Part shown: one piece after another, positions 60,613 through 64,000 of the stretch
Layout: each line of letters begins with the position of its first letter
Numbering within the stretch: the stretch's first letter is position 1
Source of the DNA: Simplicispira sp. 125
GTDB taxonomy: Bacteria; Pseudomonadota; Gammaproteobacteria; Burkholderiales; Burkholderiaceae_C
DNA: 64,000 nt
Assembly (NCBI RefSeq): GCF_003096555.1
Contig: NZ_QEKM01000001.1
Coordinates: forward strand, 1,674,001-1,738,000
Direction of reading: 5' to 3'
Notes under the pieces: model-generated
What the model was told of the DNA's origin: nothing
What the model saw: only the letters and a program-made list of their open reading frames with translations
Databases searched by the model: none
Translations under genes and position numbers: made by a program

Positions 60613-61524
60613 TTACGAGTAGTGCACGGGACGGCTGTAACGCGGGTCGCGGTGCCAGTCCCAATACGTCTGCACCAGCTGCCGCGTCACAGGCCCCACC
60701 GTTCCACTGCCCACGGGCCGGCCATCCACCTGCGTGATGGGCAACAGTCCGCCGCCCGACGACGTCGCAAACACCTCGCGCGCCGCGCGCAGTTCGGCCA
60801 CGGGCAGCGCCCGCACTTCCAGCGGGAGTTGCAGCGCCTGCGCCATCTCGATCACGGTGCGGCGCGTGACGCCTTCGAGCACTCCCTCGGCCGGGGTCAC
60901 CAGCATGCCCTGCGCATTCAGGCAAAACAGGTTGAAGCCCGGCCCTTCGACCACATGGCCCGCGCCATCGGTCAGCACCACCGTGTCGCCACCGGCATCG
61001 AGCGCGCCCAGCAGCCCCATGGTGAGGTCGTTCCAGTGGTAATTCTTGGCGCGCGGGTCCACACTGGCGGCCGGAATGCGTTGCACATTGCTGACCACCA
61101 GGTTCAACCCCTTCTCGCGCTGTTCGGCGTTGGCGATCCACACATAGGGAACGGCAAAGGCATAGAACTGGTTGATCGCCTGGCGCGGATCGCGTGAGCC
61201 CCACGGCGGCTGGCCGCGCGTAACGATCATCTCCACATAACTGCTGCGCAGGCCTGAGAGACGCACGCACTGCTCCAGCACGGCGGTGATCTGCGCGGGC
61301 GAGAGGCCCGGATCCAGGCGAAAGCGCGCGCAACTGGCCTGAAACCGCTCCAGGTGCGCGTCGAGCCGAAAGAAGGCGCCATCCCACACCGTCACCACGT
61401 CATACGCGGCATCGGAGCGCAGAAAACCCCAGTCGGTGATGGGAATGGCAGCTTCGCCAATGGGTACGTACTGGCCGCGCACAAAGGCAGCGCCTTGGGA
61501 ATAATCGGGGGTTACGGTAGTCAT
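60613..61524 (-). CDS. Class IV aminotransferase (BCAT/D-amino-acid type)
   Basis: 303 residues, PLP fold type IV. The catalytic lysine is in VDPRAKNYHWNDLTMGLLGA, and the Glu of the cofactor nitrogen in GHVVEGPGFNLFCL. The C-terminal phosphate-binding segment is LEGVTRRTVIEMAQ. It may be a branched-chain, D-amino-acid or aminodeoxychorismate lyase type enzyme; the motif RSDAAYDVVTVWDGAFFRLD near the start does not settle it. ATG 61524 (MTTVTPDYSQG) is preferred over a longer frame that begins inside hydrophobic sequence. Confidence 0.87.
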   Translation of the reverse strand: MTTVTPDYSQGAAFVRGQYVPIGEAAIPITDWGFLRSDAAYDVVTVWDGAFFRLDAHLERFQASCARFRLDPGLSPAQITAVLEQCVRLSGLRSSYVEMIVTRGQPPWGSRDPRQAINQFYAFAVPYVWIANAEQREKGLNLVVSNVQRIPAASVDPRAKNYHWNDLTMGLLGALDAGGDTVVLTDGAGHVVEGPGFNLFCLNAQGMLVTPAEGVLEGVTRRTVIEMAQALQLPLEVRALPVAELRAAREVFATSSGGGLLPITQVDGRPVGSGTVGPVTRQLVQTYWDWHRDPRYSRPVHYS

Positions 61525-61616
61525 GCGGCCATTCTCCGACAGGTACAACCCCCTGCAAAGAACCACACCACCGACAATGGCGGCTGCGCAGGCCCCAAGC
61601 ACAGGCCCAAATTACT

Positions 61617-61670
61617 ATCATTTTTATAGCTATTAGCGCATAATTGATAAGCGATAGAAGCCATTTTTAC
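61617..61670. repeat. Interspersed palindromic repeat, copy 9
   Basis: ATCATTTTTATAGCTATTAGCGCATAATTGATAAGCGATAGAAGCCATTTTT. It lies in the leader of the DUF427 gene, between it and the divergent aminotransferase gene. Confidence 0.8.
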
Positions 61671-61695
61671 CCAGAAACACACAGGAGTCCCTGCC

Positions 61696-61974
61696 ATGAA
61701 AGCTATTTGGAACGGCGTGGTCGTCGCCGAGAGCGATGACACCGTCGTGGTCGAAGGTAACCACTACTTTCCCGAGAGCGCGCTCCGGCGCGACTTCTTC
61801 ACCTTCAGCAACCACAAGACCATGTGTCCCTGGAAAGGGCAGGCGACCTATTTCTCGCTGCTCGTGGATGGTGAGATGAATCCCGAAGCCGCCTGGACCT
61901 ATGCAGACCCCAAGCCCGAAGCCGAGATGGTGCGCGGTCGCGTGGCCTTCTGGAAGGGCGTGACCGTCGCCTGA
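61696..61974 (+). CDS. DUF427 domain protein
   Basis: 92 residues. MKAIWNGVVVAESDDTVVVE, the middle HYFPESALRRDFF and the end VRGRVAFWKGVTV are the DUF427 family from end to end. The conserved KTMCPWKGQATYFSL carries a Cys-Pro-Trp-Lys motif. AGGAG stands 8 bases before the start. It is cytosolic and of unknown function. Confidence 0.92.
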   Translation: MKAIWNGVVVAESDDTVVVEGNHYFPESALRRDFFTFSNHKTMCPWKGQATYFSLLVDGEMNPEAAWTYADPKPEAEMVRGRVAFWKGVTVA

Positions 61975-62021
61975 GCCGATGGAGCGTGGCGGGGGTTATC
62001 CCTGTCCGCACTGGACAATCA

Positions 62022-62030
62022 TGTGGATAA
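62022..62030 (-). promoter_or_regulatory. DnaA box (exact), unit 1
   Basis: TGTGGATAA, the complement of TTATCCACA. A weaker facing box TTATCCCTG begins at 61996. Whether DnaA binds here is untested. Confidence 0.6.
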
Positions 62031-62156
62031 GTTTTGGCAAGCCTTGTATGGGGCTTGCAAGTGCTTGATTTACAAAGAACTGCGGTAGATTGCCCTTTTT
62101 TTACGCACGCCATTGCCACACGCCCCACACTTATCCCGGCACCCGCTGGACAATGC

Positions 62157-62165
62157 TGTGGATAA
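62157..62165 (-). promoter_or_regulatory. DnaA box (exact), unit 2
   Basis: A second TGTGGATAA, 135 bases from the first. Weaker related sites flank it: TTATCCCGG at 62131 and CGGATAAG at 62169. Confidence 0.6.
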
Positions 62166-62286
62166 ATCCGGATAAGCGCTGTATGGCCGCGCCAAGTGCT
62201 TGATTTTTCAGGGACATCCCTGCATCGCCTCTTTTTTAGGCAATTGCAACATGGTTTTTTCCTCCGTTGCAGTTCGTCCTGCAAAC

Positions 62287-62340
62287 TATTAAATTGATAG
62301 CTTTCAGCGCTTATTCTTTAAGCGTTATAGCCATTTTTCA
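62287..62340. repeat. Interspersed palindromic repeat, copy 10
   Basis: CTATTAAATTGATAGCTTTCAGCGCTTATTCTTTAAGCGTTATAGCCATTTTTC. The arms are AGCGCTTA/TAAGCGTT. It ends at the start codon of the DUF938 gene and so forms that gene's leader. Confidence 0.8.
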
Positions 62341-62966
62341 TGCAAATACCGATGCACAGCCCTGCCGCTGAACGCAACCGCCAGCCCATCCTGCAGGTGC
62401 TGCAGGCCTTGCTGCCCGCCACCGGCAGCGCGCTGGAGGTGGCCAGCGGCACCGGCCAGCATGCGGCCTGGTTCGCCGCCGCCCTGCCGGGCTGGACCTG
62501 GCAGCCCAGCGACGCCCAAGCCGGGCACTTGGACTCGATCACCGCCTGGTGCGCCGATGCCGGGGTGCACAACGTGCGCACGCCTGTGTTGCTGGATGTA
62601 CTGGCGCCGCAATGGCCCAGCAGCGGGGCGGCCTTTGCCACGCCGTTCGACCTGGTGTACTGCGCCAACATGCTGCACATCGCGCCCTGGGCCTGCTGCG
62701 CCGGGCTGATGCAGGGCGCAGCGCGGCACTTGGCGCCGGGCGGCCATCTCGTCACCTACGGGCCCTATCTGGAAGACGACGTGCCCACCGCGCCCGGCAA
62801 CCTGGCTTTTGATGCCAGCCTGCGTGAGCGCAACCCGGACTGGGGCATTCGCCGCCTGCACGATGTGGCGCAGGTCGCCGCCCAGGCCGGCCTGCGCCTG
62901 GCCGCACGCCACGCCCTGCCTGCCAACAACCTGCTGCTGGTGTGGGTGCATACCCCCCAGCCTTGA
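62340..62966 (+). CDS. DUF938 SAM-dependent methyltransferase-like protein
   Basis: 208 residues. SPAAERNRQPILQVLQALLP and the SAM-binding LEVASGTGQHAAWFAAALPG are the DUF938 marks. YCANMLHIAPWACCAGLMQG and YGPYLEDDVPTAPGNLAFD follow in the expected order. It is probably a methyltransferase in the cytoplasm with unknown substrate. The start lies directly at the end of a repeat and lacks a clear ribosome-binding site; Met5 is an alternative. Confidence 0.9.
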   Translation: MQIPMHSPAAERNRQPILQVLQALLPATGSALEVASGTGQHAAWFAAALPGWTWQPSDAQAGHLDSITAWCADAGVHNVRTPVLLDVLAPQWPSSGAAFATPFDLVYCANMLHIAPWACCAGLMQGAARHLAPGGHLVTYGPYLEDDVPTAPGNLAFDASLRERNPDWGIRRLHDVAQVAAQAGLRLAARHALPANNLLLVWVHTPQP

Positions 62967-62971
62967 TCACC

Positions 62972-63265
62972 ATGAACACCGCAACCACCCCCTTCTTCAT
63001 TGCCACGGTCGAACCCAGTGGCCAGCAATGCGACGCTTGGCCCGAGCAACCCCTGTTGCTCTCACTGGAGCAAGGCGGCATTGACTGGCCCAGTTCCTGT
63101 CGCAATGGCACCTGCCGCACCTGCATCGGTCATCTGGCCCAGGGCCAGGTGCGCTATGCCATCGACTGGCCCGGCCTGACACCTGAGGAGATCGCCGAAG
63201 GTTGCGTCTTGCCTTGCGTGGCCTATCCCGCATCGGACGTGGTGCTGGAGGGTTCGTCCATCTGA
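62972..63265 (+). CDS. Plant-type 2Fe-2S ferredoxin
   Basis: 97 residues. The cluster cysteines are in [15 protein letters not shown] (C..4..C..2..C) and the fourth in [11 protein letters not shown]. It is a single-domain ferredoxin, an electron donor to some oxygenase or reductase. It follows the DUF938 gene by 5 bases and is likely co-transcribed with it. A specific partner is not visible. Confidence 0.9.
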   Translation: MNTATTPFFIATVEPSGQQCDAWPEQPLLLSLEQGGIDWPSSCRNGTCRTCIGHLAQGQVRYAIDWPGLTPEEIAEGCVLPCVAYPASDVVLEGSSI

Positions 63266-63493
63266 CCCCGCCACCGCGCCGGGTTTGCCGCGCACGGCCA
63301 GGGCGCACTGCACTAAAATCAGCGCTTTGGACTGGCGTGCAGCAACGGCGCACACCAGCCCACCATGCGGCAGCGCCGCATCGCATGTTCTTTGGGACGC
63401 TCGGCGGGCTCTGCCCCCGCCGGGCGCCAGCACCGGAGAACCTGCGTTGCAGGCTGACCCCTCCCCCCTGCGGCCCATCGAAGAAAGCCCCCA
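63266..63493. promoter_or_regulatory. Leader of ribB(A)
   Basis: 228 bases before ribB with several strong GC hairpins, such as CGGCGGGCTCTGCCCCCGCCG (63399-63419) and ATGCGGCAGCGCCGCAT (63365-63381). I looked for the FMN riboswitch core (GGGGTGAAA...GACCGGCGG type blocks) and do not find it in order. A structured leader that controls ribB in some other way is possible. Confidence 0.35.
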
Positions 63494-64000
63494 TGAAGAC
63501 CCCCCTCCCCCCCGCCTCCATCTCACCGGTACAGGACATCGTTGCCGAGATGCGCGCCGGGCGCATGGTCATCCTCGTGGACGAGGAAGACCGCGAGAAT
63601 GAAGGCGACCTGGTATTGGCCGCCGACCATGTCACCCCCGAAGCCATCAACTTCATGGCGCGCTTTGGCCGCGGCCTGATCTGCCTGACGCTCACCCGCG
63701 AGCGCTGCGAGTTCCTCAAGCTCCCGCCCATGGCCACGCGCAACGGCACGGTGTACAGCACCGCGTTCACGGTCTCCATCGAGGCGGCCGAGGGCGTAAC
63801 CACCGGCATCTCGGCGGCCGACCGCGCGCGCACCGTGCAGGTGGCCGTCGCGGGCAATACCAAAGCCGACGACCTGGTACAGCCGGGCCATATCTTTCCG
63901 CTGCAGGCGGTGGACGGCGGCGTGCTGATGCGCGCAGGCCACACCGAGGCCGGCTGCGACCTGGCCGCCATGGCCGGTTGCAGCCCCGCCGCCGTGATCT
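63494..64000 (+). CDS. ribB: 3,4-dihydroxy-2-butanone-4-phosphate synthase (RibB or RibBA), partial
   Basis: 169 residues are visible before the window ends. Ribulose-5-phosphate is converted to formate and 3,4-dihydroxy-2-butanone 4-phosphate for riboflavin. The metal and substrate motif is [52 protein letters not shown] and [17 protein letters not shown] follow as in the family. Whether it carries a C-terminal GTP cyclohydrolase II part (RibBA) cannot be seen. Confidence 0.95.

Larger units (their letters stand above)
61995..62264. repeat. 135-bp tandem repeat with DnaA boxes
   Basis: Two diverged units, 61995-62129 and 62130-62264, in step at every landmark with a 135-base offset. Landmarks are TTATCCC (61996, 62131), CTGGACAAT (62011, 62146), TGTGGATAA (62022-62030, 62157-62165), CAAGTGCTTGATTT (62058, 62193) and a T run (62096, 62232). 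TGTGGATAA is the exact complement of the DnaA box TTATCCACA. Each unit has TTATCC and GGATAA facing each other, and each ends in a T-rich tract. Confidence 0.85.

Noticed and set aside
61995..62264. Replication origin because of DnaA boxes
   Set aside because: No dnaA, dnaN, parAB or AT-rich unwinding region nearby; a titration site or RNA is more likely.

Overview
The window is GC-rich betaproteobacterial DNA. Gene content, protein wording and a characteristic short interspersed palindrome (11 recognisable copies, core TAGCGCTT..AAGCGCTA) point to Comamonadaceae (Burkholderiales), probably an Acidovorax-like organism. This assignment rests on recognition of families and was not tested by a search.

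Layout. 1-12.3 kb is ordinary chromosome: the 5' part of a branched-chain amino-acid ABC binding protein, an aldehyde dehydrogenase, a DUF2889 protein, a PilJ/NarX-type sensor-like protein, an SDR, molybdenum cofactor genes moaA and mobA, a dihaem cytochrome c, two small proteins, and a glutaryl-CoA catabolic locus (LysR regulator divergent from gcdH, then a class III CoA-transferase).

12.3-25.2 kb is an accessory island. It holds insertion-sequence debris and a 1484-residue RHS/YD-repeat protein followed by a Sel1-repeat protein. It also holds two displaced RHS C-terminal tips, each followed at once by a small gene that could be its immunity partner. Between these lie an XRE regulator, a beheaded XRE paralogue joined to an ORF6N gene, pieces of a CHC2 primase, a relaxase-helicase and a tyrosine recombinase, and a frameshifted IS1595-type transposase. 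Both displaced tips end in the same unusual spacing of cysteines (Cx10C ... Cx10C), which I do not recognise as a named toxin family. The island ends near a DUF2945 gene whose only plausible start codon is ATA.

25.2-34.8 kb is a metal-resistance locus: a two-component system on the minus strand, divergent from an outer-membrane factor, a small exported protein, a membrane-fusion protein, an HME-type RND pump and a His-rich exported protein. A CopR/CusR-like palindrome lies in the divergent promoter. 35-40 kb carries cheV, a split YeeE/YedE transporter whose stop codon was hit by an intact IS630-type element, two small Ala/Gln-rich proteins, MITE-like elements and a patatin phospholipase.

40-64 kb is mostly housekeeping and metabolism: a CheR-PAS-GGDEF-EAL protein, a ketopantoate reductase-like gene, a VanZ-like gene, a transglutaminase-like protein, a RarD-like transporter, a DHH phosphoesterase, a TerB-like gene, an RluA-type pseudouridine synthase, a deacylase, a YlqF/RbgA GTPase, a UbiA prenyltransferase, a UbiH/F/M-type monooxygenase, gshA, an SDR, a Nudix hydrolase, a class IV aminotransferase, DUF427, DUF938, a ferredoxin and the start of ribB(A). 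A 135-bp tandem repeat with two exact DnaA boxes lies at 61995-62264. I saw no tRNA, rRNA or CRISPR array.
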